A stretch of 64,000 nucleotides of DNA from Ignavibacteriota bacterium (GTDB taxonomy: Bacteria; Bacteroidota; Ignavibacteria; UBA10030; SZUA-254). The translations under genes were made by a program, and so were the position numbers. Below the pieces are notes generated by a model that searched no databases, was not told the origin of the DNA, and saw only the letters and a program-made list of their open reading frames with translations. Positions within the stretch are counted from its first letter, which is position 1, and every line of letters starts with the position of its first letter. Below are positions 8,403-17,161 of this stretch, piece by piece. Where the stretch lies: positions 1 to 64,000 of the forward strand of contig JACREZ010000044.1 of the NCBI GenBank assembly GCA_016212665.1, read 5' to 3'.

Positions 8403-9445
8403 GCTTTTGCCGGTTGTGATTTTATTGAATTGTTCTTTTGTAGTAAAAAGAATCCGACGACACCGACTATAACAAGAAGAACCGAAAACAATTGTGCTTC
8501 TGTCAGGCCGAAGAGCAATCTCGGATTGATTCGAATAAATTCAACGGCGAGCCGTGCGCTTCCAGCAAGCATCAGATACAGCATAAATAACTGTCCGTTC
8601 TGTTTGAATGCTGTGCGGAATTTCCACAAGACAAGAAAAAGGAGAACGCCGGCAAGAAATTCATACACAGGCGCGGGATGCACGGGAATATTATCCGGGA
8701 CAACACCGTTTACTCCGTACCGTGAAACTATTTCAGGAAAATTTCTAAAGGCGACCGAAGGCGGATATGTACCGTTTTCGTAGTTCGTTCCCCACGGCAG
8801 TTCCGTCGGGACTCCGTAATCGCCATCGCCTGCAAGATGACAACCGATGCGTGCTATGCCGTATCCAATCATTAACGCGGGCGCGGCGGCATCACACACG
8901 CGGAGAAACGGTATGTCCTGTTTCTTTGTGAAATAATAGAGAATAGCAGTGACGAGGAAGAATCCGCCGTACCACGTTAAACCGCCGGGAGAAAATATTG
9001 TATCGAACGGTGTACGTCCGAGTTGCTCAATATTCTCAAGCACATACAGCAATTTTGAACCGGTAACGCCCGCGAGAATTGAGATTACAACAATGAATGC
9101 CGAAGTATCAGCGGTAAACCACTTTGAAGATTTCTTCTGAAAAAGCGCGAAGCCGAAAAATCCTATAGCCACAAGAATTGCCAACGTTCTAATGCTCTGT
9201 GTTTCCAGCGAAGAGACAAATCCATCAATTCCGGATTCAATCAAATATGCAACAGAAAGCACGAAGACAAGAACGACATACATTGAGCGGAGAAACTGTG
9301 TCAATTCGGCGCTGAAATCATGAACCATGTATTTGCGGACGGTCTCTTTGTGCAGGATATAACTTGCAACAAAAAAACCGATTCCCATCATCAAGCCGAA
9401 ACTATAGATGGTGATTGGTCCGATGGTAATGAGTCGAGGATACAC
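8399..9445 (-). CDS. lgt: prolipoprotein diacylglyceryl transferase
   Basis: Lgt transfers diacylglycerol from phosphatidylglycerol to the lipobox cysteine of prolipoproteins in the inner membrane. The 348-residue polytopic sequence shows the family signature as ARIGCHLAGDGDYG, plus HPAPVYE and the late segment ARLAVEFIRINPR. The signature's Cys-His version in place of the enterobacterial Asn is what I expect for this lineage. The start codon is GTG. Several lipoproteins with clear lipoboxes are encoded in this window and would be substrates. Confidence 0.93.
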   Translation of the reverse strand: MYPRLITIGPITIYSFGLMMGIGFFVASYILHKETVRKYMVHDFSAELTQFLRSMYVVLVFVLSVAYLIESGIDGFVSSLETQSIRTLAILVAIGFFGFALFQKKSSKWFTADTSAFIVVISILAGVTGSKLLYVLENIEQLGRTPFDTIFSPGGLTWYGGFFLVTAILYYFTKKQDIPFLRVCDAAAPALMIGYGIARIGCHLAGDGDYGVPTELPWGTNYENGTYPPSVAFRNFPEIVSRYGVNGVVPDNIPVHPAPVYEFLAGVLLFLVLWKFRTAFKQNGQLFMLYLMLAGSARLAVEFIRINPRLLFGLTEAQLFSVLLVIVGVVGFFLLQKNNSIKSQPAKA

Positions 9446-9478
9446 TTTTTACTTATGGTTTGAATAACAGATTTTGAA

Positions 9479-9889
9479 TTACCACTCTTGCTCGTTCGTA
9501 ACGATTTCCACAAATGGTTTTTGCGGCGCTTCTTTCACAAGAACGTTTACCTTTGTTATACGCACGGTGAATGAGTTTTCTTTCTTTTCCATCTTTCGGA
9601 CGACGATTGTTTTGATAGTGGTTGGCTTTTCATACAGTTGTTTGAAATGTGCTGTACCGGTTCTCGGCAACATTCCTTTTGGAGCGCGCAAGCCGAGAAT
9701 GTTCAGTGTAACGGTTGCACCGTCACGAACATCTTCAACAGAAATTTCATATTGAAACCGGGTGAACTCTTTCACCGTTTTCAATCCAACCAGGAGTAAT
9801 TTCTTTTTGAGGATTTCATCATACGCATGAGTTAAGAGCAGACGGTACTCGATAGGTTCTTTCTTTACGCGAGGTTTCTTCGTTTTCAT
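9479..9889 (-). CDS. hypothetical protein between hisS and lgt
   Basis: This 136-residue soluble protein has a Lys-rich start (MKTKKPRVKKEP) and no transmembrane segment. I do not recognise the family. Its ATG overlaps the stop of hisS by 4 nt, so translation is probably coupled; lgt follows after 33 nt. Confidence 0.65.
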   Translation of the reverse strand: MKTKKPRVKKEPIEYRLLLTHAYDEILKKKLLLVGLKTVKEFTRFQYEISVEDVRDGATVTLNILGLRAPKGMLPRTGTAHFKQLYEKPTTIKTIVVRKMEKKENSFTVRITKVNVLVKEAPQKPFVEIVTNEQEW

Positions 9890-11154
9890 GTTCGATTCAC
9901 CAATTGCGAAAGAATCGTTTGCAATTCGTTCATGGCGACACGTTGCTGTTCGCCCGTTTTCATTTGTTTGATTTGAACAGCAGCATCGTTCATCTCCTGC
10001 TCACCGACAACAATAACAAATGCAGCATGTTGACGGTCTGCTTCACGCATTTGCGCCTTCAAACTTCGCCCGAGAAAATCCATCTCGCAACAGATTCCTT
10101 GCTGGCGCAATGCATGCACTTGTTGAAAAATCCACTCTTTTGATGAGGAATCTGCAGAAACAAAATAGACGCCCGGATGTAGCGGCTCTTCGGTGAACAA
10201 GTTTTGCTTTTCCATCGTGATAAGCAATCGTTCAACTCCTGCGGCAAAGCCAACTGCCGGAGTTTCTTTTCCGCCAAGTTGTTTGACGAGCAAATCGTAT
10301 CTGCCGCCGCCTGCAAGCGCATCCTGCGAACCCAAATCGGTGCTGAGAATTTCAAACGCAGTCTTAGTGTAATAATCAAGCCCGCGAACGATTCTGCCGT
10401 CAACTTCATAATTTGTATTGAGCGAACGGAGCGCTCGCTGTAACTGTTCAAAGTGTGCGCCGCAACTATCGCAGAGAAAATCTTTCATCAACGGCGCATT
10501 CTGTGTCAATGCTTTATCGTTTTCATCTTTCGAATCAAGAATGCGAAGCGGGTTTTGTTCAAACCGCTGTTGACTCAGTTGGGAGAGTTGAGCATACACT
10601 TCTTTGAGAAATTCCTGCAATGTTGTTTTATAATTCGGGCGACAAATCTGACAGCCGACCGAGTTAATTCTCACCGAAGTATTTTTCACTCCGAGTTGTT
10701 CATAAATTGAAACGGCGAGCGCAATGACTTCAGCATCCACCTCTGCATTTGTTCCGCCAATTGCTTCCGCTCCGAACTGATGAAACTGCCGGAGTCGTCC
10801 TGCTTGCGGACGTTCCTGCCGGAACATCGGTGCAATGTAATAGAGTTTCGAGAGTGGTTGCAGTTCTCCGAGATTGTGTTGGATGTACGAACGGACGACG
10901 GAAGCCGTCATCTCCGGACGTAGCGTCATACTCGTTCCACCACGGTCGGTGAACGTGTACATTTCCTTGCCGACAATATCCGTTAGTTCGCCGATGCCGC
11001 GCGTAAAAAGCGCGGTCTCTTCAAACACGGGTGTTCGGATTTCGCGGTAATTGAAACTGTGCATGATGTCCCGCAGGCGGCGTTCGACCGACTGCCAACG
11101 GGAGGATTCCGAAGGAATGATGTCCTTCGTTCCTTTAATTGATTTTAGTGCCAA
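9886..11154 (-). CDS. hisS: histidyl-tRNA synthetase
   Basis: This class II aminoacyl-tRNA synthetase charges tRNA-His. Visible features are the N-terminal KGTKDIIP, class II motif 2 (MFRQERPQAGRLRQFHQ), the His-specific LDYYTKTAFE and motif 3 (AVGFAAGVERLLI), followed by an anticodon-binding domain. The 422-residue length is normal. The only possible start is a TTG at 11154, since an in-frame stop lies ten codons upstream and no ATG is near; no strong SD is visible. It heads a coupled chain with the hypothetical gene, lgt and the glutaredoxin-like gene. Confidence 0.95.
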   Translation of the reverse strand: MALKSIKGTKDIIPSESSRWQSVERRLRDIMHSFNYREIRTPVFEETALFTRGIGELTDIVGKEMYTFTDRGGTSMTLRPEMTASVVRSYIQHNLGELQPLSKLYYIAPMFRQERPQAGRLRQFHQFGAEAIGGTNAEVDAEVIALAVSIYEQLGVKNTSVRINSVGCQICRPNYKTTLQEFLKEVYAQLSQLSQQRFEQNPLRILDSKDENDKALTQNAPLMKDFLCDSCGAHFEQLQRALRSLNTNYEVDGRIVRGLDYYTKTAFEILSTDLGSQDALAGGGRYDLLVKQLGGKETPAVGFAAGVERLLITMEKQNLFTEEPLHPGVYFVSADSSSKEWIFQQVHALRQQGICCEMDFLGRSLKAQMREADRQHAAFVIVVGEQEMNDAAVQIKQMKTGEQQRVAMNELQTILSQLVNRT

Positions 11155-11181
11155 AAGTGGAAAGTGGTTGAGTTTTGAAAA

Positions 11182-11652
11182 TTACATTTCAAAGTAAGTT
11201 GCTTCTTCCTGGCGAAACGCTTCAAGCACTTCGCTTGACGATTTCGAGAGAGTAAGCCGCTTCCTGAATTCTTCTTTATTCATCAACCGTGAGATACGGC
11301 TGAGAAGTTTGATGTGTGGTCCGACCATGCTGTCTTTTCCAACAAGGAGAAAGACGAGTCGTACCGGTTTTTCGTCGAGCGATTGATAATCAATGGGTTG
11401 AGCGGTGATGCCGAATGTTGCAACAACGTCTGCAACGGAATCCGTTTTTCCGTGAGGGATGGCAAAGCCGTTTCCTACGCCGGTGGACATAATTTTTTCA
11501 CGCTCAAAAATTGCTGAACGAACTTTTTCTTTGTCTAAAATTTTTGGAGATTGACTTGCAACCTCGACTAACGCGTTGATGATTTCGTCTTTTGTGGTTC
11601 CCGAAAGATTGACCACCACGAACTTTTCTTCGAGAATGTCACTGATTTTCAT
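11182..11652 (-). CDS. ptsN: PTS EIIA-type protein (PtsN-like)
   Basis: This 156-residue single-domain EIIA of the fructose/nitrogen PTS family has its phospho-acceptor histidine at H67 in NGFAIPHGKT. No sugar permease is nearby, so a regulatory role like PtsN (nitrogen PTS) is more likely than transport. It sits 27 nt upstream of the hisS start on the same strand and may be co-transcribed. Confidence 0.85.
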   Translation of the reverse strand: MKISDILEEKFVVVNLSGTTKDEIINALVEVASQSPKILDKEKVRSAIFEREKIMSTGVGNGFAIPHGKTDSVADVVATFGITAQPIDYQSLDEKPVRLVFLLVGKDSMVGPHIKLLSRISRLMNKEEFRKRLTLSKSSSEVLEAFRQEEATYFEM

Positions 11653-11816
11653 GTTGTCAAGTAGTAAAATGGTGAGAGATGTTCGAGTTCTCTCTGGTTT
11701 TTTGGGAATGCTAATCTCGCTTGAGATGAGCTGGTTATTGGAAAAGCCGGAAAAAATGTAAGAAAATTTTGTCTGATAGCAAAATGACTAACTGACAAAA
11801 TTAAACATAAAATTAG

Positions 11817-11863
11817 ATGGACTCCACCTGTCTCGAAGAGATGGCTCGCCACAGGTGGAGTTT
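11817..11863 (-). terminator. hairpin downstream of the cystathionine lyase gene
   Basis: ACTCCACCTGT and ACAGGTGGAGT form an 11-bp perfect stem around a ~19-nt loop, just past the stop of the minus-strand gene ending at 11873. The downstream minus-strand sequence is only moderately T-rich (CTAATTTTATG), so this is a probable rather than certain terminator. Confidence 0.6.
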
Positions 11864-11872
11864 ATCTGGAAC

Positions 11873-13003
11873 TTAAAGAGCGCTCTTCAAATCCGCGATG
11901 ATATCGTCAACATCCTCGAGCCCGACGGAAATTCTCACCAAGCCATCCGTCACTCCGATTTTCTGTCGTTGCTCATACGGAATAGATGCGTGAGTCATTG
12001 TCGCAGGATGAGAGATGAGTGTTTCCACACCGCCCAAACTTTCTGCTAACGCGCACAACCGGACTCGCTTGAGAAATCTCTTTGCCGCTTCCAAACTTCC
12101 GAGGTCGAACGAAATCATGCCACCGAAGTTTTTCATCTGTCGCTTCGCCAGATGATGTTGCGGATGTTCCGGCAATCCCGGGTAATACACTCGTTTGATT
12201 TTCTTTTGTTTTGATAACCATTGGGCGACTTTCATTGCACTTTCGCCATGTCGTTCCATTCGGACGGCAAGAGTTTTTGTCCCGCGCAGACAAAGCCATG
12301 CATCGAACGGACTGAGAATACCTCCAACAGCTTTTTGGAAGAAACGAAGTCGCTCGGTGATTTTCTTATTGTTGGTGATGACCATTCCACCGAGCATGTC
12401 GCTATGTCCGTTCAGATATTTTGTAAGACTGTGAACGACGACATCGAATCCGCAGTCGAGCGGTCGTTGGAGGTATGGCGTGGCAAATGTGTTATCGCAC
12501 ACGGAGATGAGTTTGTGTTGCTTTGCCAACTTCGCTATCGCTTTCAGGTCGGTGATTTCCATTGTCGGATTCGTTGGCGTCTCGATGAACAACATTTTCG
12601 TGTTCGGTTTGATTGCTTTCCGAACGAGCGGAAGGTTCGTCGTGTCAACAAAATCAAACAGCAAACCGTACTCTTCGAGCACCATTTTTCCGATGCGATA
12701 CGTTCCGCCATACACATTGTGCGATACAAGAATGTGGTCGCCGGGTTTCAGCAATCGAAAAATTGCATCAATCGCCGCCATGCCGGAGCCGAATGCCATT
12801 CCGTCCTTTCCGTTTTCCAGCGCGGCGATGTTCATTTCAAGCGCATCGCGTGTCGGATTGGAAACGCGGGAATACTCATAGCCCTTGTTCTTGCCGAGTT
12901 CTTCCTGCACGTAGGTTGAAGTTAAATGTACCGGCATCATTACTGAACCGGTTGTCGGGTCAGGTTTCTGCCCTGCGTGGATTGCGTTGGTGGAAAAGTT
13001 CAT
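11873..13003 (-). CDS. cystathionine gamma-lyase / gamma-synthase (PLP-dependent)
   Basis: This member of the Cys/Met-metabolism PLP enzyme family has its Schiff-base lysine at K195 in HSLTKYLNGHSD, and YSRVSNPTRD and ETPTNPTM upstream. The family includes cystathionine gamma-synthase, gamma-lyase and beta-lyase, which sequence alone separates poorly. With a cystathionine beta-synthase-like gene 2.7 kb upstream on the same strand, a gamma-lyase completing reverse transsulfuration (homocysteine to cysteine) is favoured. I use the ATG at 13003 (377 residues); a TTG three codons upstream is less likely. Confidence 0.88.
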   Translation of the reverse strand: MNFSTNAIHAGQKPDPTTGSVMMPVHLTSTYVQEELGKNKGYEYSRVSNPTRDALEMNIAALENGKDGMAFGSGMAAIDAIFRLLKPGDHILVSHNVYGGTYRIGKMVLEEYGLLFDFVDTTNLPLVRKAIKPNTKMLFIETPTNPTMEITDLKAIAKLAKQHKLISVCDNTFATPYLQRPLDCGFDVVVHSLTKYLNGHSDMLGGMVITNNKKITERLRFFQKAVGGILSPFDAWLCLRGTKTLAVRMERHGESAMKVAQWLSKQKKIKRVYYPGLPEHPQHHLAKRQMKNFGGMISFDLGSLEAAKRFLKRVRLCALAESLGGVETLISHPATMTHASIPYEQRQKIGVTDGLVRISVGLEDVDDIIADLKSAL

Positions 13004-13047
13004 AATTTGCAATCAATAATAAATAAATCTGCGTACTTAATAATTTG

Positions 13048-13098
13048 GTAAAAAAATAATTAACTGATATTAAGAAACATGAAGTGTTTTAATATCAG
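13048..13098 (-). terminator. terminator of the SIR2-kinase gene
   Basis: On the minus strand, CTGATATTAA pairs with TTAATATCAG (10 bp, 13064-13098), followed by TTAATTATTTTTTT. It lies about 35 nt past the stop of the SIR2-kinase gene and before the cystathionine lyase start, suggesting the kinase gene is its own transcription unit. Confidence 0.7.
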
Positions 13099-13133
13099 AA
13101 AGGTAAAGATATATATTTATGTTGCTTGATATA

Positions 13134-15392
13134 TTATAATGGTTCGTGTCTTTTCTGTTCAAGAATATTACGGATTTTTTTTAGTAGGTTTTCTGGCTCA
13201 TACGGTTTGGGAAGGAAATCAGAAACTCCCTCATTTAACAAGTCCTGTTTTAATTCTGGTATCAAATAACCACTTACAAAAATTACTCTGACTTCTGAAT
13301 TGATTTTCTTAATTTTTTTGAACACATCGAAACCAGCCATTTTTGGCAAACCCATATCTAAAATAACTAGCTGAATTATATTTTTATATCGTTTGTATTT
13401 TTTATAAGCTTGTTCCCCATCATTTGCACTAATGATTCTATAACCTTGTCCTTTTAATAACCCTGTTACATAATCGGAAAGAAGTCTTTCATCCTCTACA
13501 AATAAAATTGTTTCAGTTCCTGTAAGGACTTTGGTTGAATTATTATTTATTGAATCCTTTTCCGAAACCATTTTCTCTTCTATTGGTAATAGTAATATTA
13601 TAGTGGTACCTTTGTTAAGTTGACTTTGTACGTCGATGTAACCAAAATGCTCCTTAATGATTCCATATACAACAGCTAAGCCCAATCCTGTACCTTTTCC
13701 TATTTCCTTTGTAGTAAAAAAAGGTTCGAAAATCCTGTTTAAAGTAATATCATCCATTCCAATGCCATTATCAATGATTTGAATTGTCAAATATTCAATA
13801 TCTCTTGCGTTGCTAAATTTATTTCTGATTTTTTTTCCTGAGATAGTATTAACATTGATATTTAACGTACCTCCATTTGGCATGGCATCTCTTGCGTTAA
13901 TACATAAATTTAATATTGCTTGTGAAATCTGACTTGGATCTCCATTAATTGGAGGAAGATTATTTTTTATATCTGTTATAATTGAAATGGTTTTTGGAAA
14001 TGTTTCAGACAATAGTTGTACAATTTCTTTAATAAGAGTATGAATATTCAATTGATGGAAGACAGTATCACTTTTTCTTGCAAATGCTAATAATTGTTTG
14101 ACTAGTCCCGTAGCTCTTTCGGCGGCTGTTGTGATAGCTTTTAAAGCCTTTGATTGTTGTTCGTTTATTTTTGTCTTACTAATTAAAGTTGAATAACCTA
14201 TAATAATACCTAAGATATTATTGAAATCATGTGCTACACCACCCGCTAAAGTTCCTAACGATTCCAGCCGTTGTGAATGTAATAGCTGTGATTGCAAAAT
14301 TTTTTCCTCATTATCCTTCCTTTCACCTTCAATGATACTTCTCTCTACTAAATCAACGTGTTCTGGCTTGAATTCTGCCTTATTAATAAAAATTTTGAGA
14401 TATTTTGCTCTCTCGAGTGGTATTGTTGTTTGCATCTGAGTGCAGATACTCTGCTCATGTTCCATTATTTCTTTAGCTCTAGCAACCTCGCGTTTTTCCT
14501 GTGATAGCCACATTTCCCGCGGTATTGAAAGTGTTGCTAAGTCACCACGATATTCTTCAATTTGTTGATTTAAAGAATTTATTACTATGTGTAAATTACG
14601 CTTGCCGTGCTTAGACTCATAGTTTATTATTCTTAAATTATATTTTTCGAGAAAGTACTTAGCTTTAATGGTGCCCGCGTTTGCAATAAATGCAAAGTGT
14701 TGACGTCCATAACCTCTGAAAATTGAGACTTGTTCATTAAGCATAAGATTCAGATCGGGGTCATTAAGCCCGTATCCAATGAACACTAATGTTTTTGTTG
14801 CGGCAATATTGAAAAGAATATTCCGGTAAGCAGAATTTTGATGTAATATCTCCTCATAATCTTTATGTGTCAACACGATTGTATCAATATTTTCGATGTC
14901 CCCATGTAGCTTTAAGATAAAGTATTCTTTTTCGCTTGGTAATTGTGCCAATTTAGCCACATTTTTTTGAGTAATTACAGGTAAATCTTTTTGTAATTTT
15001 GAAAATTTTCGATATGCCTTCTCTAACATTGTATCATAATTAGTAGTTAGTAAGGCAGCAAATGGTAACTGAATAATTTTCTCATGTATAACAGAAGGTT
15101 CGATCGAAGAACAATCAAAAGTTTTTGTCAAAAAATCTCTATATAAATAAGGACGTAAGCGATTTCTACATTCTTCTGCAATTTCTAAAAAAGAGCCTGT
15201 TTTCAAAAGACTATATAATTCATCAGTTTCTTGTTTATTAATAGTAAGGTTAAGTTCGCATTCCTTGATCATCAATTGTATCAAAGATTTCCAATTTGGT
15301 AATCCTATCACAGAAGAAGGTCCTGATCCAATGACCGCTACCGCCTCATTTCTTACAAACGCGTTGATTAAATCTTTAGGAAATAAATTCAT
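13134..15392 (-). CDS. SIR2-like NADase domain fused to histidine kinase and receiver domain
   Basis: This 752-residue protein combines three parts. Residues ~1-285 are a SIR2_2-type domain: IGSGPSSVIGLPNW (21-34), TTNYD (116-120), KLHGD (161-165) and FIGYGLNDPD (204-213). N118 and H163 sit where the catalytic Asn and His of SIR2-like NADases such as ThsA lie. Residues ~290-375 look helical, a linker. Residues ~376-605 form a histidine kinase with H388 (GGVAHDFNNIL), N499, DNGIGM (541-546), FEPFFTTK and GTGLGL. Residues ~628-748 form a receiver with E633/D634, D679 and K729. No transmembrane segment or signal peptide is seen, so it should be cytoplasmic. The gene is clearly AT-richer than its neighbours, sits alone between two transsulfuration genes and has its own terminator. 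The function is not known; NAD+ depletion or NAD-linked signalling controlled by phosphorelay is inference. Confidence 0.88.
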   Translation of the reverse strand: MNLFPKDLINAFVRNEAVAVIGSGPSSVIGLPNWKSLIQLMIKECELNLTINKQETDELYSLLKTGSFLEIAEECRNRLRPYLYRDFLTKTFDCSSIEPSVIHEKIIQLPFAALLTTNYDTMLEKAYRKFSKLQKDLPVITQKNVAKLAQLPSEKEYFILKLHGDIENIDTIVLTHKDYEEILHQNSAYRNILFNIAATKTLVFIGYGLNDPDLNLMLNEQVSIFRGYGRQHFAFIANAGTIKAKYFLEKYNLRIINYESKHGKRNLHIVINSLNQQIEEYRGDLATLSIPREMWLSQEKREVARAKEIMEHEQSICTQMQTTIPLERAKYLKIFINKAEFKPEHVDLVERSIIEGERKDNEEKILQSQLLHSQRLESLGTLAGGVAHDFNNILGIIIGYSTLISKTKINEQQSKALKAITTAAERATGLVKQLLAFARKSDTVFHQLNIHTLIKEIVQLLSETFPKTISIITDIKNNLPPINGDPSQISQAILNLCINARDAMPNGGTLNINVNTISGKKIRNKFSNARDIEYLTIQIIDNGIGMDDITLNRIFEPFFTTKEIGKGTGLGLAVVYGIIKEHFGYIDVQSQLNKGTTIILLLPIEEKMVSEKDSINNNSTKVLTGTETILFVEDERLLSDYVTGLLKGQGYRIISANDGEQAYKKYKRYKNIIQLVILDMGLPKMAGFDVFKKIKKINSEVRVIFVSGYLIPELKQDLLNEGVSDFLPKPYEPENLLKKIRNILEQKRHEPL

Positions 15393-15685
15393 AGTATACC
15401 TATTTATTGTATTGAACTGATTTGTTTTATCATTACGAATAATTATTGAGATATTGTTTAACTTCTTTTGCTAATTTGTTTCTTCTTTTTATTCTATATA
15501 TTCTTTGATTTTAATAATAAGGATTTGTGTTCTGCCCGAAGTTCGATACTAAGTGTAACTTGTGGCAAGTTATAATTCTCATATCTTAACTCCTTAAATG
15601 TAATTTTTGATTGATTAGCAAAACATCCAATAAGAAAATATTCAGATATGATACTAAAATCCTTTATGAAATAGCACTTAACAAA
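15393..15685. other. AT-rich upstream region of the SIR2-kinase gene
   Basis: There are about 290 bases with no believable gene. They share the low GC of the SIR2-kinase gene, so the foreign-looking segment extends close to the stop of the cystathionine beta-synthase gene. The promoter of the kinase gene should lie here; no clear consensus was seen. Confidence 0.5.
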
Positions 15686-17080
15686 TCATCTCGCGAGATA
15701 TTCAATCACATCATACCGCGTCAATATTCCAGCCAACTTATGATTGTCTTCAATAAGTACAGCCGAATCTTTTTTCTTCAGGAAATCTATTGCATGCTCG
15801 ATTGGAGAATCCATGCCGATGGTCGGGAAGGCAGGTTCCATCATTTCTTTCACAAGTTTATCCAGCGAAGAACTATTTTCAAGCACTGTTGACATCAGGT
15901 CATTATCAGTCACAGTCCCGATTGCCCGTCCTTTTTCAATTACCGGTAATTGAGATACATCATGCTGTTTGAATAAATCGAGAGCGGCACGCACAGTCGT
16001 ATTCGGTTCAACAGCGACGAGTTGCTGTACGTTTCTCGGTTTCGATTGAAGCACAAAACGCACCGTAATTCGGTCGGGCATGAGGAATCCGTTCTCTCTC
16101 ATCCAATCATCGTTGTACAATTTGCTGAGGTACCGCTCGCCCGTGTCGGGAAGGAGAATTACCATCACTTCGTTTTCTTGCATCCGGTCTGCATATTTTA
16201 GAGCGCCTGCAAGCGCAGTTCCCGCCGAACCGCCGACAAACATTCCTTCTTCCCGCGTCAATCGCCGCGCCATCATAAACGCTTCTTTGTCTGTAACCTC
16301 GACCATCGCATCAACGACATCAAAATCAATAACGCCTGGAACCCAATCCTGACCGATGCCCTCAACCTTGTAAGGTTTTCCATCACCTGTTTGGCTTTTA
16401 TTCTTGTCATAAAAAACATCCCGTAATATAGAACCGCGCGGGTCTGTACCAACGACTTTGATGTTGGGATTTTTCTCTTTCAAAAATTTTCCGACACCCG
16501 TAACTGTTCCTCCTGTTCCAAGTCCGCCGACGAAATAATCAATCTGTCCGCCGGTTTGTTCCCAAATTTCAGGACCGGTGGTTTTGTAATGCGCTTCAGG
16601 GTTTTTCGGATTAAAATATTGATTAGCAAGAATTGAGTTGGGAGTTTCACGAACAATACGCTTGGCAACTTCTGTGTAACTTTCAGGCGAATCATGCGGG
16701 ACAGCAGTAGGTGTGACAATGACTTCTGCACCATACGCTTTCAACAAACGGATTTTTTCCGAACTCATTTTGTCTGGGAGAGTGAAGACGCACTTGTATC
16801 CCTTGATTGCCGCAGCAAGCACAAGTCCGACACCCGTATTGCCGGAAGTTGATTCGACGATTGTTCCGCCCGGGCGTAAGCGACCCTCGCGTTCCGCATC
16901 TTCAATGATGTCCAAGCCGATTCGGTCTTTCACCGAACCGCCCGGATTAAAAAATTCTACTTTGGCAAAATAGTGTCCTTTGAATCCCCGTGTTATTTTA
17001 TTCAGTTTTACAAGCGGCGTTTTGCCGATTGTTCCGAGGATGTTTTCGTGATGATTGATTTTTGAGATATCTGTTAGCAT
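15686..17080 (-). CDS. cystathionine beta-synthase / cysteine synthase with C-terminal CBS pair
   Basis: This fold-type II PLP enzyme has its Schiff-base lysine at K51 (NPGGSVKDR), STSGNTG at ~79-85 and the phosphate-binding GGLGTGGT at ~189-196. Two CBS domains fill residues ~345-464 (AIGTVTDND, LAGILTRYDVIEYL). A 464-residue catalytic + CBS-pair layout matches cystathionine beta-synthase of bacteria and eukaryotes better than CysK. The CBS pair may sense an adenosyl ligand. Together with the gene at 11873-13003 it would convert homocysteine + serine to cysteine. Confidence 0.88.
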   Translation of the reverse strand: MLTDISKINHHENILGTIGKTPLVKLNKITRGFKGHYFAKVEFFNPGGSVKDRIGLDIIEDAEREGRLRPGGTIVESTSGNTGVGLVLAAAIKGYKCVFTLPDKMSSEKIRLLKAYGAEVIVTPTAVPHDSPESYTEVAKRIVRETPNSILANQYFNPKNPEAHYKTTGPEIWEQTGGQIDYFVGGLGTGGTVTGVGKFLKEKNPNIKVVGTDPRGSILRDVFYDKNKSQTGDGKPYKVEGIGQDWVPGVIDFDVVDAMVEVTDKEAFMMARRLTREEGMFVGGSAGTALAGALKYADRMQENEVMVILLPDTGERYLSKLYNDDWMRENGFLMPDRITVRFVLQSKPRNVQQLVAVEPNTTVRAALDLFKQHDVSQLPVIEKGRAIGTVTDNDLMSTVLENSSSLDKLVKEMMEPAFPTIGMDSPIEHAIDFLKKKDSAVLIEDNHKLAGILTRYDVIEYLAR

Positions 17081-17112
17081 ATTTTTTAAATTTGATTTTA
17101 GAACTTAGAAAA

Positions 17113-17156
17113 GTTTTGAGTTTCGTGTTTTGAGTTTTGTAAATTCCCGAACCTCA
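17113..17156. repeat. heptanucleotide repeat with inverted copy
   Basis: Four GTTTTGA-like 7-mers (17113-17140) are followed by an inverted copy (CTCAAAACTCTAAACTC), so the spacer between larB and the cystathionine beta-synthase gene can fold back. The same unit occurs at 18844 and 19804. Confidence 0.7.
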
Positions 17157-17161
17157 AAACT

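Noticed and set aside
12221-12919. 232-codon open frame on the plus strand opposite the cystathionine lyase gene
   Set aside because: Antisense to a conserved PLP enzyme; no start context, no family resemblance.
17081-17161. SAM riboswitch upstream of the cystathionine beta-synthase gene
   Set aside because: The upstream region holds only heptamer repeats and no riboswitch-like conserved core.
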